Below are positions 1 through 5,115 of a DNA stretch of 5,115 nt, piece by piece. Under the pieces are notes generated by a model. The model did no database searches, had not been told where the DNA came from, and worked only from the letters and a program-made list of their open reading frames with translations. A program made the position numbers and the translations under genes. Source of the stretch: Wenzhouxiangellaceae bacterium (GTDB lineage: Bacteria > Pseudomonadota > Gammaproteobacteria > Xanthomonadales > Wenzhouxiangellaceae); NCBI GenBank assembly GCA_023258355.1, contig JALQZL010000102.1, forward strand, positions 1-5,115, in the 5' to 3' direction. The first letter of the stretch is position 1. The number at the start of each line of letters is the position of its first letter.

Positions 1-102
1 GAGCCTAAGCCAGAGCCTAAGCCAGAGCCTAAGCCAGAGCCTAAGCCAGAGCCTAAGCCAGAGCCTAAGCCAGAGCCCAAGCCAGAGCCCAAGCCAGAGC
101 CT
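1..102 (+). repeat. 12-bp tandem repeat, about 8.5 copies
   Basis: The unit GAGCCTAAGCCA is repeated six times without change (1-72). Two copies follow with one T-to-C change (73-96), then a half copy (97-102) that degenerates into the end of the gene. The array touches the left edge, so its true length is unknown. Arrays like this expand and contract by replication slippage and often break assemblies. Confidence 0.95.
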
Positions 103-114
103 AAAACAGACTAG
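1..114 (+). CDS. 3' end of a protein with an EPKP-repeat tail (5' partial)
   Basis: Frame 1 reads Glu-Pro-Lys-Pro eight times, then EPKTD and a TAG stop at 112-114. The rest of the gene lies off the left edge, so its function cannot be named. Such Pro/Lys/Glu tails or linkers are extended and occur in TonB-like spanning domains and in secreted or surface proteins. This one is C-terminal, which does not fit TonB, whose repeats are internal. The only differences among repeat copies (CCT to CCC in copies 7 and 8) are silent in this frame but would change Leu to Pro in the other open plus-strand frame, which supports this reading. The end overlaps the convergent regulator gene by 14 bp. The coding call is fairly secure; the function is unknown. 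Confidence 0.6.
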   Translation, partial: EPKPEPKPEPKPEPKPEPKPEPKPEPKPEPKPEPKTD

Positions 115-763
115 TCTGAGCGCTGTCTGACTCTAGCTCAATAAGGCCAGAGCGAACAGCAAGCTTCAGGAGCGCCACCTCGGTATCGACGTTAAGCTTT
201 TCATAGATGCGGTACTTGTAGGTGGCGATGGTCTTTGGGCTCACGTTCAGCTGTTTAGCGATCGCTGGCATGCGTTTTCCCTCCAAGAGTGACAATGCGA
301 CCTCCATCTCCCGAGTGGTCAGTGAATCGAACCGCCTGAGGTGTCCCGGTATCCGCGCCATAGCTAAAGACTGGGCTAATGCAGACGAGATACTATGCTC
401 ATCTCTTGCAGCGCAACAAATCGCCTGAACAAACTCCTCAGACTGGCAAGCGGGCGTTACTAGGCCCTTTACGCCTAACTCAAGAAGCCGAGAAAGTGCA
501 GGATGATTGCTATGCGCCACAAGCCCAACAATCCTGATCTGTGGTGCGACTCTCCGATAACGCTCAATCACACCCAGACCATGGCTCAGATGGCTTGTCA
601 TGTCGATCAACAGCACCTGAGGTATCTCACCCTCAGCTACTCGGCGTCGGATTAAGTCATGCGAACCATGTCCCAGCACATTCAGTTGACTTTGCTTTTT
701 CACAAGCTCAATCAACCCTGTCAGCCACAACGCCTGAGGGCCGATCACCATCACATTAATCAT
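101..763 (-). CDS. GacA/UvrY-like LuxR-family response regulator with degenerate receiver
   Basis: A 220-residue DNA-binding regulator. An N-terminal receiver-like domain (about 1-120) is followed by a LuxR-type helix-turn-helix (about 146-208) with the signature LTTREMEV, the recognition stretch LNVSPKTIATYKYRI and EKLNV. From memory it aligns without gaps over the receiver to E. coli UvrY, starting MINV in both. The phosphoacceptor Asp54 is kept in LLIDM. The acidic pair D8-D9 is G8-P9, the switch Thr at 82 is Val and the conserved Lys at 104 is Pro. Normal His-to-Asp phosphotransfer is therefore doubtful. I chose ATG at 763 because a GGAGG lies 8 nt upstream; a longer reading from TTG at 781 would translate that ribosome site. 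The gene is not followed by uvrC, the usual gacA neighbour. It is probably a divergent paralogue rather than gacA itself. Targets are unknown. Confidence 0.88.
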   Translation of the reverse strand: MINVMVIGPQALWLTGLIELVKKQSQLNVLGHGSHDLIRRRVAEGEIPQVLLIDMTSHLSHGLGVIERYRRVAPQIRIVGLVAHSNHPALSRLLELGVKGLVTPACQSEEFVQAICCAARDEHSISSALAQSLAMARIPGHLRRFDSLTTREMEVALSLLEGKRMPAIAKQLNVSPKTIATYKYRIYEKLNVDTEVALLKLAVRSGLIELESDSAQTSLF

Positions 764-926
764 CACCAATCCTCCATACAATCAAGATATCTAAACTAGA
801 AACAAGACAAGGCAGATTTAACATTCATCGACATTGACTGACGGTCTTGAATAAAATGGAGCAAGCGCCCATTGATTAATCAGCGACTTGAAACAAAAAC
901 TCAGTGACTCACCAGGAGAAGTTGTC
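764..926. promoter_or_regulatory. Divergent intergenic region with two ribosome binding sites
   Basis: This 163-bp region separates the minus-strand regulator from the plus-strand dehydrogenase, so it must hold a start signal for each. The regulator's GGAGG sits at 771-775 read on the minus strand, and the dehydrogenase's AGGAG at 914-918, 8 nt before its ATG. A 10-bp palindrome, TGATTAATCA, lies at 873-882. Because LuxR-type regulators often act on a divergent neighbour, control of the dehydrogenase by the regulator is possible, but this is inference from position only. Confidence 0.5.
828..857 (+). promoter_or_regulatory. Candidate sigma-70 promoter for the dehydrogenase-coaE pair
   Basis: TCGACA at 828-833 matches the -35 consensus TTGACA at five of six positions. 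TAAAAT at 852-857 matches the -10 consensus TATAAT at five of six, with an 18-nt spacer. A transcript would start near 864 and have a leader of about 60 nt, containing the palindrome at 873-882. This was found by eye only, and alternatives such as TTGACT at 834 have no well-spaced -10. Confidence 0.35.
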
Positions 927-2069
927 ATGGTCAAACTAGCACAGGGATTTATTGCACTCACTATTCTTATTTCCTCGATCTCCACGGGATGGGCATCTGA
1001 GTCAGTGAGAACAGAGTATTTGAGCATTGGATATGAACCCATCTATGAGGGATTGGAACACCCCTGGTCACTTGCCGTGCTGAGTGATGGAAGCTTTTTG
1101 GTCACAGAACGCCCAGGTCGTCTGAAACACATATCCATCGAAGGTGAGATTACTGAGATCGCTGGCGTGCCAACGGTGAATGCTTTCAATCAGGGTGGAC
1201 TCTTAGAGGTACTCCCTCACCCAAACTTCGATGACAACCGAATCATCTATCTCACTTATTCCAAGCCTGACCCTGCTAATTCAGGTGACACAGCCACTGC
1301 TTTGGCCCGCGGATTTCTCATCGACGGTGAACTATTGGCACTAGAAGATATTTTTGTCCAAGACAGGTACAGCTCACCTGGACGGCACTATGGCTCCAAG
1401 TTGGCTTGGATGCCTGATGGGACATTGCTGATGAGTATCGGAGATCGAGGTACAAATCCGCCCAGAGCGCAGGACTTAGCCGATCACGCTGGCAAACTTC
1501 TGCGTCTGACGGAGCTGGGAGAGCCTGCGCCAGACAACCCATTTGTGGCTGATAGTCTTGCGATGCCAGAAGTGTTCTCATGGGGGAATCGGAATATCCA
1601 AGGGCTCTATGTCGACCCTGAAACATCACACATTTGGGCCACGGAGCATGGCCCACGCGGTGGTGATGAGCTGAACTGGATCCGTGCAGGCACGAATTAT
1701 GGATGGCCTGTGGTCTCCCTCGGACGTGACTATCGTACCCAAGAACAATTTGCCAATGGCCAAAGACAGCATCCTGATATGGCTGATCCATATATCGACT
1801 GGACACCAGGCATCGCACCGTCGGGTCTGACCAAAATCACAAATGATCATTTTGGTCCTTGGCAGGGTAACTTAATTGCGGGTGGACTCCGCACACAGCA
1901 ACTCCGACGAATCGTGTTTGAGAATGGCGAGGTGGTACACCAAGAGGAGATCCTTCGCGATCGACTCGGGCGGATTCGCGATGTCCGGATTGGCCCAGAC
2001 AGCAACCTCTATGTCATCACGGACGCGCCTTCCGGAGCGCTGTTTAAAATTTTTCCCATAAAACAGTAA
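927..2069 (+). CDS. PQQ-dependent soluble aldose sugar dehydrogenase (YliI/GDH-B type), exported
   Basis: A 380-residue protein predicted to oxidise aldose sugars in the periplasm with pyrroloquinoline quinone as cofactor. Residues 1-23 form a Sec signal peptide (Lys3, hydrophobic core FIALTILI, likely cleavage after GWA). The rest fits the six-bladed propeller of the soluble glucose/aldose dehydrogenase family. Recognisable motifs are HPWSLA near 45, NQGGLLEVLPHPNF near 88, GRHYGSKL near 152 (His154 in the position of the catalytic base), SWGNRNIQG at 218-226, EHGPRGGDELN at 240-250, PSGL at 298-301, and GRIRDVRIGPDSNLYVITD near 348. Length is normal for the family. ATG at 927 was chosen over TTG at 888 because AGGAG lies at the right distance and the signal peptide then begins at residue 1. 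It is followed after 3 bp by coaE. Substrate, and whether the host makes PQQ, cannot be seen here. Confidence 0.9.
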   Translation: MVKLAQGFIALTILISSISTGWASESVRTEYLSIGYEPIYEGLEHPWSLAVLSDGSFLVTERPGRLKHISIEGEITEIAGVPTVNAFNQGGLLEVLPHPNFDDNRIIYLTYSKPDPANSGDTATALARGFLIDGELLALEDIFVQDRYSSPGRHYGSKLAWMPDGTLLMSIGDRGTNPPRAQDLADHAGKLLRLTELGEPAPDNPFVADSLAMPEVFSWGNRNIQGLYVDPETSHIWATEHGPRGGDELNWIRAGTNYGWPVVSLGRDYRTQEQFANGQRQHPDMADPYIDWTPGIAPSGLTKITNDHFGPWQGNLIAGGLRTQQLRRIVFENGEVVHQEEILRDRLGRIRDVRIGPDSNLYVITDAPSGALFKIFPIKQ

Positions 2070-2072
2070 TCA

Positions 2073-2720
2073 ATGCGATCCAGACTTCCCTTGGTGGTCT
2101 TGACCGGTGGTATCGCCAGCGGCAAGACAACGGTGTCCGATCGATTGGCCGAGTGCGGCGCTTACGTCCTTGATGCCGACGTTATCGCACACGAAATGAC
2201 TCAACCGGGTGGTTCGGCTTACGATGACATTGTTGATCACTGGGGCGATGAAGTGATTATTCAAACAGGCCCGCTAAAGGATCATATTGATCGCAGACAG
2301 TTGAGATCAATTGTTTTTAGGGATGCCTCCCAAAGGCGGAAACTCGAGGAGATACTTCACCCAAAAATATTGGCTGAATTGCACCACAGATTGACTGAGC
2401 CAAAGGCTGTTTCCAACCATACCTATGCCGTGGCTGTCATTCCTCTGTATGCAGAACTCAATTTGGATCTCAATCCAGATGCAGTGGTTGTTGTGGATGT
2501 GACTGAAGCCACTCAAATGAAAAGACTAATCTCAAGAGACCAGATCGAAGAGACATTGGCAAGGCAAATGATAGCGAGTCAAGCCTCCCGTGAAATGCGC
2601 TTGGCCAAAGCCACCGACGTCATTACGAATGAGGGCAGTATTAACGACTTACTAAAGGCCACAGAAAAACTGGACAAAGCATTACAGGCGCGCCTCACTT
2701 CGCCAAAATCATCATCATGA
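2073..2720 (+). CDS. coaE: Dephospho-CoA kinase
   Basis: This 215-residue cytoplasmic enzyme phosphorylates dephospho-CoA on the ribose 3' hydroxyl with ATP, the last step of coenzyme A synthesis. The Walker A loop is TGGIASGKTT at 11-20. It is followed by the family DAD motif at 34-36, LHP at 95-97, the core strand AVIPLYAE, the VVVDV strand, and the conserved lid and adenine-site region ending ASQASREMRLAKATDVITNEG. Length is typical (about 200-210), with a short Ser-rich end. The gene starts 3 bp after the dehydrogenase stop and has no clear Shine-Dalgarno site, so translation may depend on ribosomes finishing the upstream gene. In many gammaproteobacteria coaE sits with pilD and yacG instead, so this location is unusual. 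Its last 26 bp overlap the convergent thioesterase gene. Confidence 0.96.
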   Translation: MRSRLPLVVLTGGIASGKTTVSDRLAECGAYVLDADVIAHEMTQPGGSAYDDIVDHWGDEVIIQTGPLKDHIDRRQLRSIVFRDASQRRKLEEILHPKILAELHHRLTEPKAVSNHTYAVAVIPLYAELNLDLNPDAVVVVDVTEATQMKRLISRDQIEETLARQMIASQASREMRLAKATDVITNEGSINDLLKATEKLDKALQARLTSPKSSS

Positions 2721-3120
2721 GGCGTGATGTGGCAATGAGTCGATTGTCTTGGTCTTCTAATCTAATGTCCCATAAATGAGTGGATCTACCCTGATGTACG
2801 ATGTCCGCCCGGGCACTCAAGACTCCCTGCCTCATCGATCTAATGTGGTTGATAGACAACTCTAAACCCACTGCGTAATGTGTTTTCGAGTCAATAAGCA
2901 AGAAAGAAGCTGCGCTGCCAACAGACTCCGCCAGTACAGCAGACGCACCACCATGAAGAATTCCCATGGGTTGATGAACACGCTCATTAACAGGCATCCG
3001 TGCCACGAGATAACCCTCTCCCACGGCCGAATACTGAATATCAAGCGCCTCCATCAAGGTATTTCTTGAAGAGGCGTTGAGGCGCTCTAGGAGCGCCTCG
3101 CTTTGGACGGTTTCACTCAT
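2695..3120 (-). CDS. Hotdog-fold acyl-CoA thioesterase, YdiI/PaaI type
   Basis: A 141-residue single hotdog-domain protein that should hydrolyse an acyl-CoA or aroyl-CoA thioester in the cytoplasm. It resembles E. coli YdiI (MenI) throughout: MPVNERVHQPMG, the LHGGASAVLAES helix, GLELSINHIRS, and a C-terminal SRL strand. The YdiI active-site set appears as Gln50, His56 and Glu65. This fixes the fold and catalytic type but not the substrate; no menaquinone or other pathway gene is nearby, so I do not call it menI. Its ATG overlaps the upstream peptidase stop as ATGAGTGA, and GAGG lies 7 nt before the start inside the peptidase gene, so the two are probably co-transcribed and translationally coupled. 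A 9-bp perfect inverted repeat falls in codons 8-14. The 3' end overlaps coaE by 26 bp. Confidence 0.9.
   Translation of the reverse strand: MSETVQSEALLERLNASSRNTLMEALDIQYSAVGEGYLVARMPVNERVHQPMGILHGGASAVLAESVGSAASFLLIDSKTHYAVGLELSINHIRSMRQGVLSARADIVHQGRSTHLWDIRLEDQDNRLIATSRLMMMILAK
3079..3099. repeat. Perfect 9-bp inverted repeat in the start of the thioesterase gene
   Basis: GAGGCGCTC at 3079-3087 and GAGCGCCTC at 3091-3099 pair perfectly around a 3-nt loop, 22-42 nt into the thioesterase coding sequence. No T-run follows on either strand, so it is not a Rho-independent terminator. It could slow early translation, or be a chance result of the repeated Glu-Ala/Leu-Glu-Arg-Leu codons. Confidence 0.8.
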
Positions 3121-4741
3121 CCTCTGACCTCAACTGGTAGTCAATTTCATGTGGAGGTGGCTCCCCACCCTCTCCCTTTAAATAGTGATTCATCCACCGC
3201 ATTAGTCTCAGACTGTAATCCCAGCGCGAAGCTGCCCGTTGATTGCCATGACCTTCCCCTGGATAGAGAACCAAGCGAGTGGGCGGTGGATCATCTTGGA
3301 GCACCAGGTAGCGATAAAGAATCCGCGACTGGGTGGGATCGACCCTTGGATCCGAGGCGCCATGCAAAATCAAGATGGGCGTCTTGGCCTGCTGAGCATA
3401 GTAAATTGGACTGGCCTCGCGATAGAGATCCCAGTTTTCCCACGGCCAGGTTCTGTAATGGACGAGATAGAGCTCTTGAGCAATATCAGATGTTCCTAAC
3501 ATCGCAATCTTATCGGCAAGGCCAACGTTCATCACCGCAGCTGCGAATCGCTCGGTGTAGTAGGTTGCGCCCCAAGCTGTTGCGTACCCACCATAGGAAC
3601 CGCCCGTGATGCCCACCTTGTCTCTATCGACGAGGCCAGAGTCGATTAAATGATCCACCCCATCGATGAGATCACTGAACTCCTCTTTAGCAGGTCGCCC
3701 CTGAGAACTGAGCGTAAATTCAACCCCACGCCCTGTGCTACCTCGATAGTTCGGGTAGAACATGAAGTAGCCCTCTGCTGCTGCCACCTGTCCTGGCAAT
3801 GAATAGGTGGTCAACCACCCATTTGAGTAATGCGCCTCAGGTCCGCCATGGACTCCCAAAATAAGTGGGTAGCGCTCTCCTTCTTTGTAATTTAGAGGCC
3901 AAATTAACAAACCTTGAAGAGTCAAGCCATCAACCGCCTCGTAGGTGACAACACTTTGCCGAGCAAGCGTCACTTCGGCTAGCCATTGGTTAGTGTCTGT
4001 TACGCGCACCACTTCGTTTTCGCCTGAAGCCCACTGATAGACTTCTCGCGGATGCTCTGGTGTTGTGGCCACAAATGCCATCTCACCCTGAGCATTCACA
4101 CTCAAGTCCGCCAGAATGACGCCGGCAGACTGATACACAGTCTCCTCGTTGCTTCCATCAGGCGAGATGGTCCCCAGACGGGTCTCAACGCCTTCATAGC
4201 TAACAAACACCAAATCATCGCCAGACCATGCCATATGCCAGACATGACCTTCCAGACCAGGCATCAACTCCGTGTAAGCACCGCCTGATGATGACGCCAC
4301 CATCAAACGTCCCTCTCTAGGATCACGCACCAACGTGGTGCCAATGAACCCCAACATCTCGCCAGACGGGCTCCACGCCATCGCTCCGAGCTTGCCTGGA
4401 TTCTCGACCCGACCAATCACGGTCCCATCTGGAGAGATAATGCGGATTTTCTTGAACATCAGTGTGTCATCGACCAACTGGCGCGGCGTCACTGAGATCG
4501 CAAGACGATCGCCCTGCGGTGACCACGCGACTTGTTGTACGGAGCCCTCGACCGGGACAGTTTCAGCGCCTTGATCAAACTGATGAATCACCAATTCATT
4601 GGCCTGCCACTGTTCTTCAAAAATAATTTGGCTAAACCCTTTGGCTTTGAGCGCTTTTTGCTCAGCACTCTCTGGCGGTGCGACAACCAAAGCGACGGCG
4701 TCACCTTGAGGCGAAAAGCTGTAGGAGAACCTCACCGGTAA
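3113..4741 (-). CDS. S9 family (prolyl oligopeptidase/acylaminoacyl-peptidase) serine peptidase, N-terminus lost at the join
   Basis: About 542 residues are visible, read from Leu at 4739-4741. A beta-propeller with SPQGD/SPSGE-type blade motifs (about residues 9-13, 74-78, 125-128, 172-175) is followed by an alpha/beta-hydrolase domain from about 265. The hydrolase has HGGPE at 298-302, YPNYRGSTGRG near 329 and the nucleophile motif GGSYGGY with Ser382 (codon at 3596-3598). The triad is completed by Asp464 in HGASDPRVD (3350-3352) and His498 in GEGHGN (3248-3250), with spacing usual for the family. Such enzymes cleave short peptides or remove acylated N-terminal residues, and many are exported. 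The N-terminus, including any signal peptide, is missing because the sequence changes to a foreign rpsD near 4720-4740. The open frame runs on to an ATG at 4954, but those residues are rpsD DNA read in the wrong frame. The downstream thioesterase overlaps its stop by 8 bp. Confidence 0.92.
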   Translation of the reverse strand, partial: LPVRFSYSFSPQGDAVALVVAPPESAEQKALKAKGFSQIIFEEQWQANELVIHQFDQGAETVPVEGSVQQVAWSPQGDRLAISVTPRQLVDDTLMFKKIRIISPDGTVIGRVENPGKLGAMAWSPSGEMLGFIGTTLVRDPREGRLMVASSSGGAYTELMPGLEGHVWHMAWSGDDLVFVSYEGVETRLGTISPDGSNEETVYQSAGVILADLSVNAQGEMAFVATTPEHPREVYQWASGENEVVRVTDTNQWLAEVTLARQSVVTYEAVDGLTLQGLLIWPLNYKEGERYPLILGVHGGPEAHYSNGWLTTYSLPGQVAAAEGYFMFYPNYRGSTGRGVEFTLSSQGRPAKEEFSDLIDGVDHLIDSGLVDRDKVGITGGSYGGYATAWGATYYTERFAAAVMNVGLADKIAMLGTSDIAQELYLVHYRTWPWENWDLYREASPIYYAQQAKTPILILHGASDPRVDPTQSRILYRYLVLQDDPPPTRLVLYPGEGHGNQRAASRWDYSLRLMRWMNHYLKGEGGEPPPHEIDYQLRSEDE

Positions 4742-4985
4742 CCCCTTTGCTTCGGCTTGCTTTTTCGAATAGGTTGCGGAATTGACGCTCAAGAATACCA
4801 TAGGTATATTTAGCTTTTTGCTTTTCCATGAGCTGCACCGCATACTCAGATTTTTTAGAACGACGACGGTTGTTCCCGTGTTGTCCGGGAGGATAGTTGC
4901 GTTTTTCAAACGATTTGTCATCGCCGAAAATGGGCTCGCCAAATTTGCGAGCAATTTTTGTTTTTGGACCAGTATATCTTGCCAT
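4701..4985 (-). CDS. rpsD: 30S ribosomal protein S4, N-terminal part only (3' truncated at the join)
   Basis: The first 90 codons encode the N-terminal part of ribosomal protein S4, a primary 16S rRNA binder. Motifs are MARYTGPKTKIARKFGEPIFG, YPPGQHG, SEYAVQLMEKQKAKYTYGILERQFRNLF and GVTGEVLLQL. This is the Bacteroidetes form: gammaproteobacterial S4 begins [20 protein letters not shown]. From about codon 91 the reading leaves the family (FASR, stop at 4701-4703), and the S4 RNA-binding domain is absent; full S4 is about 200 residues. The ATG is preceded by an A/T-rich run and no Shine-Dalgarno site, as is common in Bacteroidetes. The end of rpsK lies upstream. The product as drawn would not work; the break is almost surely artificial. 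Confidence 0.93.
   Translation of the reverse strand: MARYTGPKTKIARKFGEPIFGDDKSFEKRNYPPGQHGNNRRRSKKSEYAVQLMEKQKAKYTYGILERQFRNLFEKASRSKGVTGEVLLQLFASR
4712..4741. other. Chimeric junction between gammaproteobacterial-type and Bacteroidetes-type DNA
   Basis: Read on the minus strand, rpsD homology (GVTGEVLLQL) runs to about 4716, then becomes FASR and a stop instead of the expected ESRLDN continuation. In another frame, S9 peptidase propeller sequence (PVRFSYSFSPQGD) is already recognisable from about 4738 leftward. Both genes are thus plausible over roughly 20-30 bp, so the exact join cannot be placed. Base composition becomes AT-rich to the right. An assembly or amplification chimera is more likely than a real transfer, since it would break an essential ribosomal protein gene. 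Confidence 0.85.
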
Positions 4986-4987
4986 TT

Positions 4988-5053
4988 TAAAAAATTAAAA
5001 AAGGTAGGAATTATGAATTCAGGTCTATATCCTTCGATAATTTTAAACCTACC
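4988..5053 (-). promoter_or_regulatory. Hairpin plus U-rich run in the rpsK-rpsD gap (possible S4 leader or attenuator)
   Basis: In the minus-strand transcript GGTAGG (5053-5048), a 5-nt bulge and AATTAT (5042-5037) can pair with ATAATTCCTACC (5014-5003), giving a 12-bp bulged stem around a 22-nt loop. It is followed at once by T6-AA-T7 and then the rpsD ATG. The shape resembles an intrinsic terminator or attenuator. S4 is a known autoregulator in other bacteria, so a leader that senses free S4 is a reasonable inference. It could also be a partial terminator with no protein ligand. Confidence 0.5.
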
Positions 5054-5068
5054 CGTGTTATACTTAAA

Positions 5069-5115
5069 TTATACTCTTCTTCTTTTCGGAGGACGACATC
5101 CGTTGTGTGGCATTG
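5069..5115 (-). CDS. rpsK: 30S ribosomal protein S11, C-terminal end (5' partial)
   Basis: The minus strand from the right edge reads MPHNGCRPPKRRRV and stops with TAA at 5071-5069. This is the highly conserved C-terminus of ribosomal protein S11, part of the 30S platform near the mRNA exit. The rest lies beyond the window. It sits 83 bp before rpsD, matching the standard rpsK-rpsD order of the alpha operon. The Met in PMPHNG, where E. coli has Ile, and the AT-rich surroundings agree with the Bacteroidetes assignment of rpsD. Confidence 0.92.
   Translation of the reverse strand, partial: MPHNGCRPPKRRRV

Noticed and set aside
1..102. CRISPR array
   Set aside because: The units are 12 bp, directly adjacent and without spacers; they encode an in-frame EPKP tail.
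764..781. Upstream TTG start for the LuxR-type regulator at 781
   Set aside because: It would translate the GGAGG ribosome site as Gly-Gly; the ATG at 763 gives the same MINV start as UvrY.
888..926. Upstream TTG start for the PQQ dehydrogenase at 888
   Set aside because: The AGGAG at 914-918 is well placed for ATG 927, which puts the signal peptide at the very N-terminus.
1318..1818. Long minus-strand open frame within the dehydrogenase gene
   Set aside because: It lies wholly opposite a well-supported gene, has no recognisable domain and no coding context.
2713..2729. CATCA/TGATG inverted repeat at the coaE-thioesterase convergence as a terminator
   Set aside because: The stem is only 5 bp with a 7-nt loop and no T-run follows.
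3103..3609. Plus-strand open frame opposite the peptidase catalytic domain
   Set aside because: It is a shadow of the conserved peptidase gene, with low-complexity, unrecognisable translation.
4742..4954. N-terminal extension of the S9 peptidase to an ATG at 4954
   Set aside because: The same DNA encodes conserved S4 residues in another frame, so these about 71 residues are a shadow created by the chimeric join.
4701..4954. A natural S4-peptidase gene fusion or a new moonlighting protein
   Set aside because: The two genes are in different reading frames and S4 stops right after the join, so no fused protein could be made.

Overview
The window looks like two unrelated pieces of DNA joined near position 4720-4740. 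Positions 1 to about 4730 have balanced base composition, Shine-Dalgarno sites and gene types typical of a gammaproteobacterium: a GacA/UvrY-like LuxR regulator, a YliI-like PQQ sugar dehydrogenase, CoaE and a YdiI-like hotdog thioesterase. About 4730 to 5115 is AT-rich and carries, on the minus strand, the end of rpsK and the first 90 codons of rpsD. Both have Bacteroidetes (flavobacterial-type) protein sequence. The simplest reading is a metagenome assembly or amplification chimera.

Layout of the first piece. (1) Positions 1-114 are the 3' end of a plus-strand gene with an (EPKP)n tail, encoded by a nearly perfect 12-bp tandem repeat. (2) A minus-strand GacA/UvrY-like response regulator (101-763) overlaps that tail by 14 bp. 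Its receiver has lost most of the phosphorylation pocket but keeps the Asp54 acceptor. (3) A 163-bp divergent intergenic region (764-926) holds a plausible promoter and a 10-bp palindrome. (4) A plus-strand pair, a periplasmic PQQ-dependent sugar dehydrogenase (927-2069) and coaE (2073-2720), is separated by only 3 bp. (5) A minus-strand pair converges on it: an S9 family peptidase lacking its N-terminus (3113 to about 4741), followed by a hotdog thioesterase (2695-3120). The last two overlap as ATGAGTGA. The thioesterase also overlaps the end of coaE by 26 bp.

Layout of the second piece. rpsK end (5069-5115), an 83-bp gap and the rpsD start (4985 downward) follow the usual S11-S4 order of the alpha operon. 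The gap contains a 12-bp stem followed by a U-rich run just before rpsD, which could be a leader or attenuator for S4 autoregulation.

Apart from the two probable co-transcribed pairs, I see no evidence that the genes of the first piece form one pathway. I do not see a clearly novel multi-gene system. The points most worth attention are the chimeric join, the degenerate receiver and the rpsK-rpsD hairpin.
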